Part shown: positions 24,861 to 34,256 of the stretch, piece after piece
Layout of the letters: each line of letters begins with the position of its first letter
How positions within the stretch are numbered: position 1 is the first letter of the stretch
DNA from: Tenacibaculum gallaicum
Lineage (GTDB): Bacteria; Bacteroidota; Bacteroidia; Flavobacteriales; Flavobacteriaceae
Assembly: GCF_003387615.1 (NCBI RefSeq)
Contig: NZ_QUNS01000005.1
Coordinates: 106,083-170,082, forward strand
Direction of reading: 5' to 3'
Length of the DNA: 64,000 bases
The notes under the pieces: generated by a model
Database searches by the model: none
Told to the model about the DNA's origin: nothing
What the model saw: the letters and a program-made list of their open reading frames with translations, nothing else
Program-made: the position numbers and the translations under genes

Positions 24861-26105
24861 TTATTCTTCTCTTAATGCTTCGATTGGTTTTACTACTGTT
24901 GCCATATATGCTGGTATTAATCCTATTAAAGTTCCTAAAATTACTAGGATTGAAAAAGCCAACATTACTATGGGTATATTTACGGTTGGATTTACTAATG
25001 TTGGATCGTCTCCACTTCCTACTGTGAAATCTAATAGAAACAGTACGAGTCCTCCAAAAATAATTCCTAACATTCCTGCTACAGTGGTTAAGAAAACGGA
25101 CTCTAATACTATTTGTCTTCTTATACTTCTAGGTGTTGCGCCTAAAGCTCTTCTAATCCCAATTTCTTTAGTTCGTTCTTTTACGGTAATTAATAAGATG
25201 TTACCAATCGCAAAAACTCCTGCTATTAAGGTTGCAATTCCCACAAACCATGTTAAAAATTGCATCCCTGTTAAAAACCCCATTAGTTTATCTATTTGGT
25301 CTCCTAAGTTTACACTACCAAAGGCTCTGTTATCTTCTGGGTGTACTTTGTGCAAACTTTTTAAGGTTAACAAAATATCTTTTTCCATTTGTTTTATATC
25401 CACTCCTTCATTAGCCGTAATCATCATCCAATCTACCTTATTAGAAGTATTGTATACTTTTTGAAAAGTTGTAAAAGGAATATAGGCAGTATCTCCGTCA
25501 ATATCTATAGTACTTGAAGGTTTATAGACACCTATTACCTTATAATTTACATTGCTAATTTTCACATACTGTCCAATAGGCACTTCTTTTTTATCAAACA
25601 ATTGTTTGTACATGTCTTCAGAAATAACACAAACTTTAGAGTTGTTCTTTATATCATTCTGATTGAGAAATCTTCCGTAGATTAAATCTTTCTTTTGTAC
25701 ACGATCTAAAACTGGATAATCCCCACTAACCTGAAAATCGCCTGATTTAAAATCTTTAACAACAGTACCATTGGTTTGGTTTCTTGGTGCTAGTAGCTTT
25801 ATTTCTTTGCTGTATTCTTTTTGAAGTACTTCAATATCTTTAAAGGTTAAATTAAACCTTCTTCCTTTTTGAAAGCCTTTAAAAGGCATATCGGTTCTCT
25901 GCGTCCACATAAAAACACTATTGGTAGCAAAATCTCCAAAAATTCTTTTAAAGTTATTCTCCATACCACGAGCAGCTCCCAACAACACTACTAGTATGAA
26001 AATTCCCCATAGTACTCCTACAATAGTAATACCTGTTCTTAATTTATTTTTACGAATACTTCCGTAAATTTCTTGCCAAGTGTCTGAATCAAATAAAAAC
26101 TTCAT
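24861..26105 (-). CDS. MacB-like ABC transporter permease (copy 2)
   Basis: FtsX/MacB-type permease of 414 residues. One N-terminal transmembrane helix (about 20-45), a large MacB_PCD periplasmic domain, and three C-terminal helices (about 275-300, 325-350, 370-400) in the FtsX domain, including KERTKEIGIRRALGATPRSIRRQIVLESVF, the family coupling sequence. The chain ends VKPIEALREE, which is the usual family terminus. It is separate from the ATPase, unlike E. coli MacB. It follows the paralogous permease by two bases. Confidence 0.88.
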   Translation of the reverse strand: MKFLFDSDTWQEIYGSIRKNKLRTGITIVGVLWGIFILVVLLGAARGMENNFKRIFGDFATNSVFMWTQRTDMPFKGFQKGRRFNLTFKDIEVLQKEYSKEIKLLAPRNQTNGTVVKDFKSGDFQVSGDYPVLDRVQKKDLIYGRFLNQNDIKNNSKVCVISEDMYKQLFDKKEVPIGQYVKISNVNYKVIGVYKPSSTIDIDGDTAYIPFTTFQKVYNTSNKVDWMMITANEGVDIKQMEKDILLTLKSLHKVHPEDNRAFGSVNLGDQIDKLMGFLTGMQFLTWFVGIATLIAGVFAIGNILLITVKERTKEIGIRRALGATPRSIRRQIVLESVFLTTVAGMLGIIFGGLVLFLLDFTVGSGDDPTLVNPTVNIPIVMLAFSILVILGTLIGLIPAYMATVVKPIEALREE

Positions 26106-26107
26106 AA

Positions 26108-27337
26108 TTAGTCTGCTCTTAGTGCTACAATTGGTTTAATTTGTGCTGCCTTTTTTGCTGGTAAATACCCTGCAATTAACCCTGATAAGATTAAAATAAT
26201 GGTAGCTCCTATTACAATTCCCGGACTTACACTTGGATCTTTTATAAAGTATTTTTCTAAACTGTCTCCAATAGCACTTAATATATAGGTTCCCAAACTT
26301 AAACCTAAATACCCTGCTATCGTTGTTATTAAAATAGACTCTTGAATTACCATCCCTATAATTGATGCAGGTTTTGCTCCTAGTGCTTTACGAATTCCAA
26401 ATTCTTTAGTACGTTCTTTAATAACAAAAATCATAATATTACTAATACCAATAATTCCTGCAATTAAAGTTCCTGAGCCTACAAATATGACAATGAAATA
26501 CAACGCAAACATAAATTGGTTAATTCCTTTGTTTGCTTCTGCCATATTTCTTACTGATAAAGCACTTTGATCATCTGGATGAATGTCTAGTTTCTTACGT
26601 AAATCTCTTTCTAATCGATTACCAAATGTAATAGCTTGATCTAAGTTTAATTTTGGATCGTACCCAATATTAATTTGACTGATATAATCGTTATTTCCAT
26701 ATAGTTTTTGTGCTGTTGTTACAGGCATATAAGTTAATCGTTCTTCATTATCTCCTCCTTTATCAGAAAATATTCCAACTACTTTATACGAAATTCCATC
26801 AACATTTACTCTTTTTCCTAAAGCTGGTTTCTCTCCAAATAAATCTTGTTTTACAAGTCTACCAATTACAATTACTTTAGATTTATTTTTTAAGTCTAAT
26901 TCGTTAATATACCTTCCTTCATCAATAATTGTTTTTTCTAAAAATTGATGATCTGGATGTACAGCTCGTAATTGATAACTATTTTGGTTGTTCTTATAAG
27001 CAATATTTACACTTTTATATATTCTTGCTGTTAAGTGTTGAATTTTGTTTTCGTATTCATCTTTAACATAATCAAAATCTTTATTTTTTAACTGAATTCT
27101 TCTTCCTGTCTGTAATCCTTTATAAGGCTTTGAGGTTTTCCATACTCTTACAAACATAGCATTGGTTGCATCGTCTACAAAAGCTGTTTTAAACTGATTT
27201 TGTAATCCAGATACAATTCCAAATAATAGTGTAAATAGTAAAATAGCAAAGGCTACCGTGAAGCCCGATAAAGCTGAACGCAACTTGTTTTTACCAATAC
27301 TTTGAAATATTTCTCTCCAGCGATCTAAATCAAACAT
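26108..27337 (-). CDS. MacB-like ABC transporter permease (copy 1)
   Basis: Paralogue of the next gene, 409 residues, with the same layout: N-terminal helix after MFDLDRWREIFQSIGKNKLRSALSG, periplasmic domain, and the FtsX domain with KERTKEFGIRKALGAKPASIIGMVIQESIL and terminal KPIVALRAD. The two permeases probably form a heterodimer served by one ATPase dimer, as inferred from the 1:1 operon arrangement. It starts two bases after the ATPase stop. Confidence 0.88.
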   Translation of the reverse strand: MFDLDRWREIFQSIGKNKLRSALSGFTVAFAILLFTLLFGIVSGLQNQFKTAFVDDATNAMFVRVWKTSKPYKGLQTGRRIQLKNKDFDYVKDEYENKIQHLTARIYKSVNIAYKNNQNSYQLRAVHPDHQFLEKTIIDEGRYINELDLKNKSKVIVIGRLVKQDLFGEKPALGKRVNVDGISYKVVGIFSDKGGDNEERLTYMPVTTAQKLYGNNDYISQINIGYDPKLNLDQAITFGNRLERDLRKKLDIHPDDQSALSVRNMAEANKGINQFMFALYFIVIFVGSGTLIAGIIGISNIMIFVIKERTKEFGIRKALGAKPASIIGMVIQESILITTIAGYLGLSLGTYILSAIGDSLEKYFIKDPSVSPGIVIGATIILILSGLIAGYLPAKKAAQIKPIVALRAD

Positions 27338-27339
27338 AA

Positions 27340-28044
27340 TTAAATTGCTTTTGCTTTATTCGTTGCTGTTTCTGTTAACTCATCACTTATAATAACACCA
27401 TCTTTTAAACGAACAACTCTATTAGTTTGTTCTGCTACTTCTTCTTCGTGTGTAATTACAAAAACAGTCATTCCTTCGTCATTAATTTCTTTTAACAAAT
27501 CCATTACTGAATCGGTTGTTGTAGAATCTAACGCTCCTGTTGGTTCATCTGCTAACACTACTTTTGGTTTTGTTACCAACGCCCTTGCAATTGCTACACG
27601 TTGTTTTTGACCTCCAGAAAGCTCATTTGGTAAATGGTTCGCCCATTCCTTTAGCCCTACTTTTTCAAGATATTCTAAAGCGGTTTCTAATCGTTCTTTT
27701 CTAGAAACTCCTTTATAATATAGGGGTAGTGCTACATTTTCTAAGGCTGATTTGTATGATATTAAGTTAAAAGATTGGAAAACGAATCCTAAAAACTTAT
27801 TACGCAGTACAGCTGCTTTCTTTTCGTTTAAGTCCTCTATTAACTGTCCGTTTAAATAATACTTTCCTTCATCATGCGTATCTAATAAACCTACAATATT
27901 TAACAAGGTAGATTTCCCAGATCCTGAAGACCCCATAATAGATACAAATTCGCCTTCTTTTATGTGTAAGTCTAACCCTTTTAAAACATGAAGTGAGTCT
28001 TTTCCTATAGGGTAAGATTTGTGAAGATTTTCTATTCGAATCAT
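27340..28044 (-). CDS. MacB/LolD-type ABC transporter ATPase
   Basis: Cytoplasmic ATPase of 234 residues powering the two downstream permeases. Walker A GSSGSGKST at 38-46, Q-loop FVFQSFNLIS near 88-97, signature LSGGQKQR near 142-149, Walker B VVLADEPTGALD near 160-171, and the switch His in VITHEEEVAEQ near 197. The DEPTGALD sequence is typical of the LolD/MacB/FtsE class, which drives mechanotransmission rather than classical import. First gene of the operon. Confidence 0.92.
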   Translation of the reverse strand: MIRIENLHKSYPIGKDSLHVLKGLDLHIKEGEFVSIMGSSGSGKSTLLNIVGLLDTHDEGKYYLNGQLIEDLNEKKAAVLRNKFLGFVFQSFNLISYKSALENVALPLYYKGVSRKERLETALEYLEKVGLKEWANHLPNELSGGQKQRVAIARALVTKPKVVLADEPTGALDSTTTDSVMDLLKEINDEGMTVFVITHEEEVAEQTNRVVRLKDGVIISDELTETATNKAKAI

Positions 28045-28192
28045 AGTGTTAGTTAATTTTTAAATAAAAATAAATACTAATTTCTCTAATCTACTAATAA
28101 ATTATTGTTAAATCATTATTTACTTTCTTACAAGACGCTTAATTTTGATTTATGTTACAAGTTAACGCTTAATTTTTCTCAAAAAATTAAAT

Positions 28193-28606
28193 ATGAACAA
28201 TTTACCTAGTAATAAAAAAGTGATTTTATTTGATGGTGTTTGTAATTTTTGCAACGATAGCGTGTTAAAGGTTATAAAATACGACACCAAAAACAAATTT
28301 GTTTTTACTTCACTTCAATCGGATATAGGAAAAGAAATTACACAGTATTTAGGGGTAGATACTTCTAAAATTGATTCTATTATATTATATGAACCGAACG
28401 TTTCTTACGATATTAAATCATCAGCTGCGTTAAAAATTATGAATGGTTTTGGTGGAATCTGGAAATTAACGCAAGTTTTTTGGATATTTCCAGAGAGTCT
28501 TAGAAACTTTGTATACGATTATATTGCTAAAAATCGTTACAAATGGTTTGGTAAAAAAGAAGCATGTATGCTACCTTCTAAAGAAATACAAGAAAAATTT
28601 TTATAA
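28193..28606 (+). CDS. DCC-family thiol-disulfide oxidoreductase (DUF393)
   Basis: Thioredoxin-fold protein of the DCC family, 137 residues, the family length. The defining DGVCNFC at residues 14-20 supplies the Cys17/Cys20 pair. Later conserved elements include FTSLQSDIG, SSAALKIMNGFGGIWKL and the C-terminal NRYKWFGKKEACMLP. No signal peptide is visible, so it is cytoplasmic or membrane-associated. Divergent from the MacAB-like operon across about 150 bases. Specific role unknown. Confidence 0.88.
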   Translation: MNNLPSNKKVILFDGVCNFCNDSVLKVIKYDTKNKFVFTSLQSDIGKEITQYLGVDTSKIDSIILYEPNVSYDIKSSAALKIMNGFGGIWKLTQVFWIFPESLRNFVYDYIAKNRYKWFGKKEACMLPSKEIQEKFL

Positions 28607-28638
28607 AAAATAAGCTCACCAATTTGGTGAGCTTATGC
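28606..28638. terminator. Hairpin terminator between convergent genes
   Basis: ATAAGCTCACCAA pairs with TTGGTGAGCTTAT (28610-28636). The T-run lies on the minus-strand exit side (complement of 28604-28610), so it best terminates the T9SS cargo gene coming from the right. Confidence 0.75.
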
Positions 28639-28675
28639 ATAGCATTCTTCCCATAAAAAATTAATGAAACTTTCT

Positions 28676-29986
28676 TTATTTTAACAGAACTTTTTTTGTT
28701 GTCCTTGTTGTTTTTAGAATATGAATCCCTCTTAATCCAGCTTCATTTATAATGTTATTTTCATTACTCTTATTTTCTATTAGAAAACTTTTTTTATAAT
28801 TACCATTAATATCATAAACATCAAGCTTATATGGTTTTTCAATAGAATTTTCTTTTAAATTATAATTAACAGATGATATTTTTGAACTAGTAGGACTCTC
28901 TTTAAAAGTAATTGGTATAACAAAGGTATTATTACTTTCATCCACTTCCTCTATCTTATTATCAGGATCAATTTTCCCTATAATATAAACATTACCATAA
29001 GGCATACCTTCTGTCTTAAAATCGTTACCATCAATTATTTGAGATACTTTTCTAATAGTGTTACTGTTAATTGTAGAAACACTAGTAGAAATAGTAAAAG
29101 GAATATCAGAATCACCTAAAGAATTATTCAATGAATAATAATACTTTATCTCAGTTGGCTTAGTAGATTTCCCCCCTGAATTAAGCACTAACACTTCATT
29201 TATATTTAACTCTAATCCATATCGATAAACAATGTGTCTTTTGCTTCCTAAATCTTTTAATCTTGGTCTGCAATCCCCACATGCACTTGTTATAAATACT
29301 TCTTCAAACTTAAAGTCGGGTTTAGGGCATCCATTATTAGATTTACTTCCTGCTTCATAACGGCACTCATCTTCATTATCATACACCCCATCTCCATCAG
29401 AATCTGTATCTATAAATATCCCGTTGTTACAATCTGTACAAATATCATTTATTGAAAACACCTTTACTCCATTAGTAACACCTGAAATTAAATCTCCATT
29501 ACTATCCCATTCAGCCGCTGGTCTATGTCCCCAGTTAGGGATAATACCTACAATTGTAAACTTAAAATTTCCTTCAGGAAAAGTTTTTCCGTTGTATGTA
29601 AAAGTTGATAAATCTATCAATTCACTTTTATAAGTATAAATATCATTACCTCCTGTACTTACTTTACTTATTCTATTAAACCTGTAACGTCTTCCTTTTT
29701 CATCATCATTTCTTGAAGACATATAATATTCATTTTCTCCATAGATTAAATAATCAAAATACATAATAACTGAATTATTAAAATATTCATCACTATCTTC
29801 AGGTCTAACTACTTTATATTTAATATAAAATTTATAAGGTTTATTATGTTCTTGAACTGAATTTTTTGCTAATTCAAATGTTATATTATTATTATCAATT
29901 AAAAACTCATCATGAATTGAAAACTGAGCTTTTACTTCATTTGTTAGGTTATAAAGCAATATGGTTAACAGAATTATCTTTTTCAT
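28676..29986 (-). CDS. Secreted protein with T9SS type A sorting domain
   Basis: Predicted type IX secretion cargo, 436 residues. A signal peptide at about 1-20 (ends VKAQ), then a beta-rich region, a calcium-binding thrombospondin type 3-like stretch DTDSDGDGVYDNEDEC near 193-208, a CARDB-like domain whose end VDESNNTFVIPI is typical, and a C-terminal sorting domain (about 372-436: KLDVYDINGNYKKSF ... GLRGIHILKTTRTTKKVLLK). The function of the mature domain is unclear. It is upstream-adjacent to the cobalamin receptor genes but separated by about 25 bases from the next gene and may be cotranscribed with them. Confidence 0.8.
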   Translation of the reverse strand: MKKIILLTILLYNLTNEVKAQFSIHDEFLIDNNNITFELAKNSVQEHNKPYKFYIKYKVVRPEDSDEYFNNSVIMYFDYLIYGENEYYMSSRNDDEKGRRYRFNRISKVSTGGNDIYTYKSELIDLSTFTYNGKTFPEGNFKFTIVGIIPNWGHRPAAEWDSNGDLISGVTNGVKVFSINDICTDCNNGIFIDTDSDGDGVYDNEDECRYEAGSKSNNGCPKPDFKFEEVFITSACGDCRPRLKDLGSKRHIVYRYGLELNINEVLVLNSGGKSTKPTEIKYYYSLNNSLGDSDIPFTISTSVSTINSNTIRKVSQIIDGNDFKTEGMPYGNVYIIGKIDPDNKIEEVDESNNTFVIPITFKESPTSSKISSVNYNLKENSIEKPYKLDVYDINGNYKKSFLIENKSNENNIINEAGLRGIHILKTTRTTKKVLLK

Positions 29987-30011
29987 TTTTTATAGTTTAT
30001 TTGTTAGAATA

Positions 30012-31097
30012 TTAATTAAAATAAATTTTTGAAGCTCCTAAACCTACAGGTGACGAGTAAACTTCTGATTTTGTATTTATGTCATAAACTAAAAGCTTAC
30101 TCAATTTTGTAAACTCATACTTTACCGTAAATAATTCATTTCCTTTTACATTCATACCATAAATAGAACCTACACTTATTCCATCCTCAGCTAATTCTGC
30201 AGCAGTTTCACTAATACTATAAACTTTGTCTGTATCACCTTGATAGTAGTAAAGTTTGCCTTCTGATTGTGTTAAGTATGTTGCTCTTTTGTTTTCTGGA
30301 AACACTATTTCTTTTGTAACTTCATTAGTAGAAGTGTTTATAAAGCTTATCGAAGAAGTCGTTGATGTTAATACTTCTGTATAATCAGAGTTATAAGTAA
30401 GTGGCTTCCCTTCAGATAAAACAATTAGATTTCCTGCACTATCAAATGCTATATCATCAGGGTTATCTTTTACTGTTATTGTTGAAACAGCATTGTTATT
30501 ATTTAAATCTACTACAGAAATAATATTATTAGATGACCAAGCTCCTTTGTGAGAAACATATAACTTGTTATTTCTGCTTACAATTTGTTCTACACCGTTA
30601 GCTAGTGAAATTGTATTCTCTTCAATAGTGTTCGTTTCAATATCTATAATAGCTAGATAATCATCATTCTCATTCGCTCCATCTCCCCAATTCGTAACAT
30701 ATCCTTTTCCATTTACAATAGTCATATATCTAGGATTCCCTAACCCTGTATTAATTTCTGCCTTTTTCTCAAAGGTAATTCTATCAACTACTACGATAGT
30801 ATTTACATCATTTAAAATGATATAAGCATCTGTATCTGTAAATGTAATAGACTGTATTAAACCTCCTAATTGAGCGTTATTTTTTCCTGTATAAATAAAA
30901 TTAGTAGCTACAGTTGATAAAGAGTTATCCACATAAGCTACAGAACCATCTTTGTTTCCGAAATTTCCTTCGGAACTGATGATTATACCATTATCGTACT
31001 TGTCTCTTATTACTTCAACTATTTTATCGTCACTAGAACAAGAAGTAAGAACTATACTTACTAAAAAAAGCTGTAAAAGTAGTTTTGTTATTTTCAT
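30012..31097 (-). CDS. Surface lipoprotein beta-propeller (DUF5074/YncE-like), cobalamin locus
   Basis: Lipoprotein of 361 residues with lipobox Cys20 in VLTSCSSDD. The rest is a repeating beta-propeller, with blade-like phrases such as YVDNSLSTVATNFIY, YIILNDVNTIVVVDRITF and LYVSHKGAWSSNNIISVVDLNN. Such propeller lipoproteins are often encoded with TonB receptors; here it starts four bases after the BtuB-like receptor stop and is downstream of the cobalamin riboswitch. I infer a role as surface accessory for corrinoid capture. Direct evidence for ligand binding is absent. Confidence 0.78.
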   Translation of the reverse strand: MKITKLLLQLFLVSIVLTSCSSDDKIVEVIRDKYDNGIIISSEGNFGNKDGSVAYVDNSLSTVATNFIYTGKNNAQLGGLIQSITFTDTDAYIILNDVNTIVVVDRITFEKKAEINTGLGNPRYMTIVNGKGYVTNWGDGANENDDYLAIIDIETNTIEENTISLANGVEQIVSRNNKLYVSHKGAWSSNNIISVVDLNNNNAVSTITVKDNPDDIAFDSAGNLIVLSEGKPLTYNSDYTEVLTSTTSSISFINTSTNEVTKEIVFPENKRATYLTQSEGKLYYYQGDTDKVYSISETAAELAEDGISVGSIYGMNVKGNELFTVKYEFTKLSKLLVYDINTKSEVYSSPVGLGASKIYFN

Positions 31098-31101
31098 TGG
31101 T

Positions 31102-32982
31102 TTAAAATTTATAATTTAAATTGATATTAAAATTTGTTCCAGGCATAGGACGTAAGTTTGAAAAATAATACACCTTATTAAATATATTATTTAGCGTAAA
31201 CCCTATCATTGGAAGCTTTGTTTGTTTTGTAGATAAATTAAAGGTTACTCCTGCATTTTGAACATGTACTGGATCTAAAGAATAAAAATCTAAGTTTGTT
31301 TCATTAGTATACACCTTACTTTGATGTAAGCTTTGTATAAAAAAATTAAACCTTTTATAATTATAATTGATATTAAAATTTAACAAATGCTCAGGTGCAT
31401 AAGGAAGTGTTTTTTTTGTTTCTGTGTTTTCTGCCAAAGTAAATGTATAGTTAGAAGAAAAATCAATAATATGCTCCCCTATCTCTTTCTTATAACTTAC
31501 AAAAGTTTCTACACCTTTATTTATTACATCGTTCACGTTTCTTGGTCTCCACAAATTACTACCTCCTGTCGGTAACCAGAGAATTTTATCATTGATATAA
31601 ATATAAAATAATGTAGATGTTATATTTAAACTTTTCCTTTTAAAAGAAGCTCCTAACTCTCCTTGCTTGGAACTTTCAGGTATTAAGTTTAAGTTTCCTA
31701 CTACAGGCCAATACATTTCATTATAAGTAGGAACTCGATAATTTGTTGAAAAATTGGCTAGAATGTTTAATTGATTAGTTAATCTATATTCTCCTCCTAC
31801 GAATAAAGACAGAGGCACATTAAAATCTGAATTAATTTCTTTTCTAACTTGTACATTTGTTACTAATTTTTCAATAGGCTGATATTTAACACTACCTACA
31901 AACGCTACAGAATTTCTTGTTTTGGTATTAATATCTGTATTCTCACCATTAATGTTTTCGTACATCGTTTTATAATTAAACGATAAAACATTAGATGATT
32001 TATAAGTTAAAGAGTGATTTAATAAAGTAGTTTTAGACTTACCAAAACTGTAATTTTCAGCATCTTTATCCCCGTAATACCTATATTCCTGCGTTAGGTA
32101 AGCTAAGTTTAGTTCTTGTTTAAACTGAGAAGAAAATGCATATTTCCACTGTAGTAAGTTTCTTTGATTAAAATCTTCGTTACGTTCACTACCAGCGGAC
32201 GGATTTGGTAACCCATCAGAAAACAAACGGTTTCCATAGTATGCAGTTGAATAAAAAGATAAAAAGTTTACAGGACTAAACTTATAACCTATGACAAAAT
32301 TAACTCCGTAGTTTTTGTACTTACCATTTTCATTAGTTAGGAAATTACCTTCGCTATCTTTATAACGTTCATCTATGTATGTATAATCATTATCGGAATA
32401 ATTAAATGTAGACGCTAATTTCACATTCCACTTATCTGTTCCAGATGAACTTTTAAAGAAATTAGACGTTGTATTGTAACTTCCATAAGAAGTAAACAAT
32501 TGAATTTTTTGATGCTCTTTAAACAGTACTTCATCTTTTAAGTGTACCGTTCCTCCTATAGCTCCTGAACCATATTCAGTACTATTCCCACCACTTTGCA
32601 CAAGAATATTATCACTTATACTCGCAGAAAGTGCGTTGAAATCTGTTTGTCCGCTTCCTACAGCATTAATAGGAATACCATTCCATAACACCAACGTATT
32701 TGAAGCCGATGTCCCTCTAAAACGTGCAGTACTCACGCCTCCATTACCATAATCTCTAAATGCTATAGGACTGTTATAACGCAGAAGGTTTGTTAAGTTG
32801 ATAGGGTTTTTAGCTTGTTCTTTAACTCCAATCTTTAATTCTTTCGTAGCAATGCGTTTTTTCTCTATATTTCTCTTACCATTAACTATTACTTCTTTTA
32901 ATTTATTAACAGTTACAGTATCTTTTTGAGAAAAAAGATTAATCGTAAAAAACAGTATGAATATTGTTGTTATTTCCTTCAT
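31102..32982 (-). CDS. btuB: TonB-dependent receptor, probable cobalamin receptor (BtuB-like)
   Basis: Outer-membrane TonB-dependent transporter of 626 residues, the size of BtuB. After a signal peptide (ends near FSQK) comes the plug domain (about 45-155, with NLTNLLRYNSPIAFRDYGNGGVSTARFRGTSASNTLVLWNGIPIN in short conserved blocks), then a beta-barrel with aromatic strand ends to the terminal NINLNYKF. Assignment to cobalamin comes from the riboswitch immediately upstream and from the cob genes nearby. It lacks a carboxypeptidase-like N-terminal extension typical of SusC proteins. Confidence 0.85.
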   Translation of the reverse strand: MKEITTIFILFFTINLFSQKDTVTVNKLKEVIVNGKRNIEKKRIATKELKIGVKEQAKNPINLTNLLRYNSPIAFRDYGNGGVSTARFRGTSASNTLVLWNGIPINAVGSGQTDFNALSASISDNILVQSGGNSTEYGSGAIGGTVHLKDEVLFKEHQKIQLFTSYGSYNTTSNFFKSSSGTDKWNVKLASTFNYSDNDYTYIDERYKDSEGNFLTNENGKYKNYGVNFVIGYKFSPVNFLSFYSTAYYGNRLFSDGLPNPSAGSERNEDFNQRNLLQWKYAFSSQFKQELNLAYLTQEYRYYGDKDAENYSFGKSKTTLLNHSLTYKSSNVLSFNYKTMYENINGENTDINTKTRNSVAFVGSVKYQPIEKLVTNVQVRKEINSDFNVPLSLFVGGEYRLTNQLNILANFSTNYRVPTYNEMYWPVVGNLNLIPESSKQGELGASFKRKSLNITSTLFYIYINDKILWLPTGGSNLWRPRNVNDVINKGVETFVSYKKEIGEHIIDFSSNYTFTLAENTETKKTLPYAPEHLLNFNINYNYKRFNFFIQSLHQSKVYTNETNLDFYSLDPVHVQNAGVTFNLSTKQTKLPMIGFTLNNIFNKVYYFSNLRPMPGTNFNINLNYKF

Positions 32983-33029
32983 TATACATTAAACTTTTAT
33001 CCCGAAAGTTTTAATTAAATTATAATAAT

Positions 33030-33163
33030 TGGCAGGTCTCCTGGCTTGCGTCTTGTAACATACCTTCCCATTAAAAAACAGTGGTTTGAGTAATCGTTAC
33101 AAGCTTAATAGCTTACAGTTGCGGGAACAGCTTCGGTTTTACACCGAATTCCCTTTTAATTTT
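33030..33163 (-). promoter_or_regulatory. Cobalamin riboswitch
   Basis: On the minus strand the segment shows, in order, GGGAATTCGGTGTAAAACCG, CCCGCAACTGTAAGC, ACCACTGT, GGGAAGG and the 3' closing element AGCCAGGAGACCTGCC, which is the canonical layout of the AdoCbl/cobalamin riboswitch including the B12 box. It ends 48 bases before the BtuB-like receptor start and would repress receptor and downstream lipoprotein when corrinoid is plentiful. Confidence 0.95.
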
Positions 33164-33216
33164 CTTTAATAGATGATTAAAGAAAAACCAAAAATCACGG
33201 CAAATGTATCGTATTC

Positions 33217-34155
33217 TTATAAATTAGCAACCATCAAATCATGATAATTTGCGAATTTTGTTTGTAAGTTTTCGGGAAGCGTATAATACTCTGGATGAAT
33301 CATTTTTGCCAAACATTCAATTCCCTCTACTAAAGTACCCGCTGAAGATTGTGTAAACATGGCAAAGTCGGCAATATACACTTGTTTATTTTTTACCGCT
33401 CTTAAAGACGTCCATTCCTCTCTCTCTTCTAAAAACCTCATATCTTCAAGTGTCCTGTCAATTCCGTATCCGCAAGGAGCGATAATCAATACCTCTGGAT
33501 CGTATTTTACAATTTTATCCCAAGAAATTACAATACTATCTCCTGATGGATGCGATAATAAATCAATACCACCTGCATACCCTATTTGATGAGGAATCCA
33601 GTGCCCGCAATTGAACAACGGATCAATCCACTCTAATAACATCACACTTTTCGACTGGATTCTATGCTCACGTTGCACATCAACAATACCATAAACACGC
33701 TTTTTTAATCCACTCACATACGCCTCTCCTACTGCTTCCTGCTTCATTGCTTTTGCAATAGTTAATGCATTCTCAAAAACATCTTCTAAAGAGTTTGGAG
33801 TAATCGATATTAATTCTGGAACCTTTGGCAATTTATAAGCTGATTTTGCCACAGATTCTGTGTCTATCTGGCAAACATCACAAACATCTTGTGTAAAAAC
33901 AATATCGGGTGCTAAACGTTCTAAAACAGGTTCATCTACATAATACAATGTCTTTCCTTCAGCCTTGGTTTTAGAAAAAATAGCGGTGATTTCTTTACTT
34001 GTTAAGACTTTTCCTTCCAACTTATATCGAACAGCTACTTCTTTTTCCTGTAAAGCTACTTCTGGACACTCAAAAGTTATTCCGTTTAAATAATCTTGCA
34101 ACCCCATGTCATAAATCATCTGAGTTACTGCTGGCATAAAAGAAGATACTGTCAT
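33217..34155 (-). CDS. Cobalamin-binding protein (BtuF-like) without signal peptide
   Basis: Periplasmic-binding-protein-fold protein of 312 residues of the BtuF/FepB class. It begins directly with the first beta strand (MTVSSFMPAVTQMIYDMGL), so no export signal is visible at any upstream in-frame start seen. Family features are SKEITAIFSKTKAEGK, ERLAPDIVFTQDVCDVC, the MLLEWIDPLFNCGHWIPHQIGYAGG loop and YDPEVLIIAPCGYG. CDVC and the FNCGHW stretch are notable cysteines. Several Bacteroidetes proteins of this form are annotated cobalamin-binding. It is divergent from cobU and not covered by the riboswitch. Confidence 0.8.
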   Translation of the reverse strand: MTVSSFMPAVTQMIYDMGLQDYLNGITFECPEVALQEKEVAVRYKLEGKVLTSKEITAIFSKTKAEGKTLYYVDEPVLERLAPDIVFTQDVCDVCQIDTESVAKSAYKLPKVPELISITPNSLEDVFENALTIAKAMKQEAVGEAYVSGLKKRVYGIVDVQREHRIQSKSVMLLEWIDPLFNCGHWIPHQIGYAGGIDLLSHPSGDSIVISWDKIVKYDPEVLIIAPCGYGIDRTLEDMRFLEEREEWTSLRAVKNKQVYIADFAMFTQSSAGTLVEGIECLAKMIHPEYYTLPENLQTKFANYHDLMVANL

Positions 34156-34256
34156 AATTCGTGGTTTTAGTTCAGCAAAAATAAACAGTTCTCTATTTTA
34201 ATTTGTTTTTTATTAAAAATCTTTCCAATCTTTGTGTCAACATAAAATACGATTTC

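Noticed and set aside
34156..34256. Second cobalamin riboswitch in front of cobU
   Set aside because: Only about 100 bases, without the B12 box or the conserved AGCCAGGAGACC-type element.
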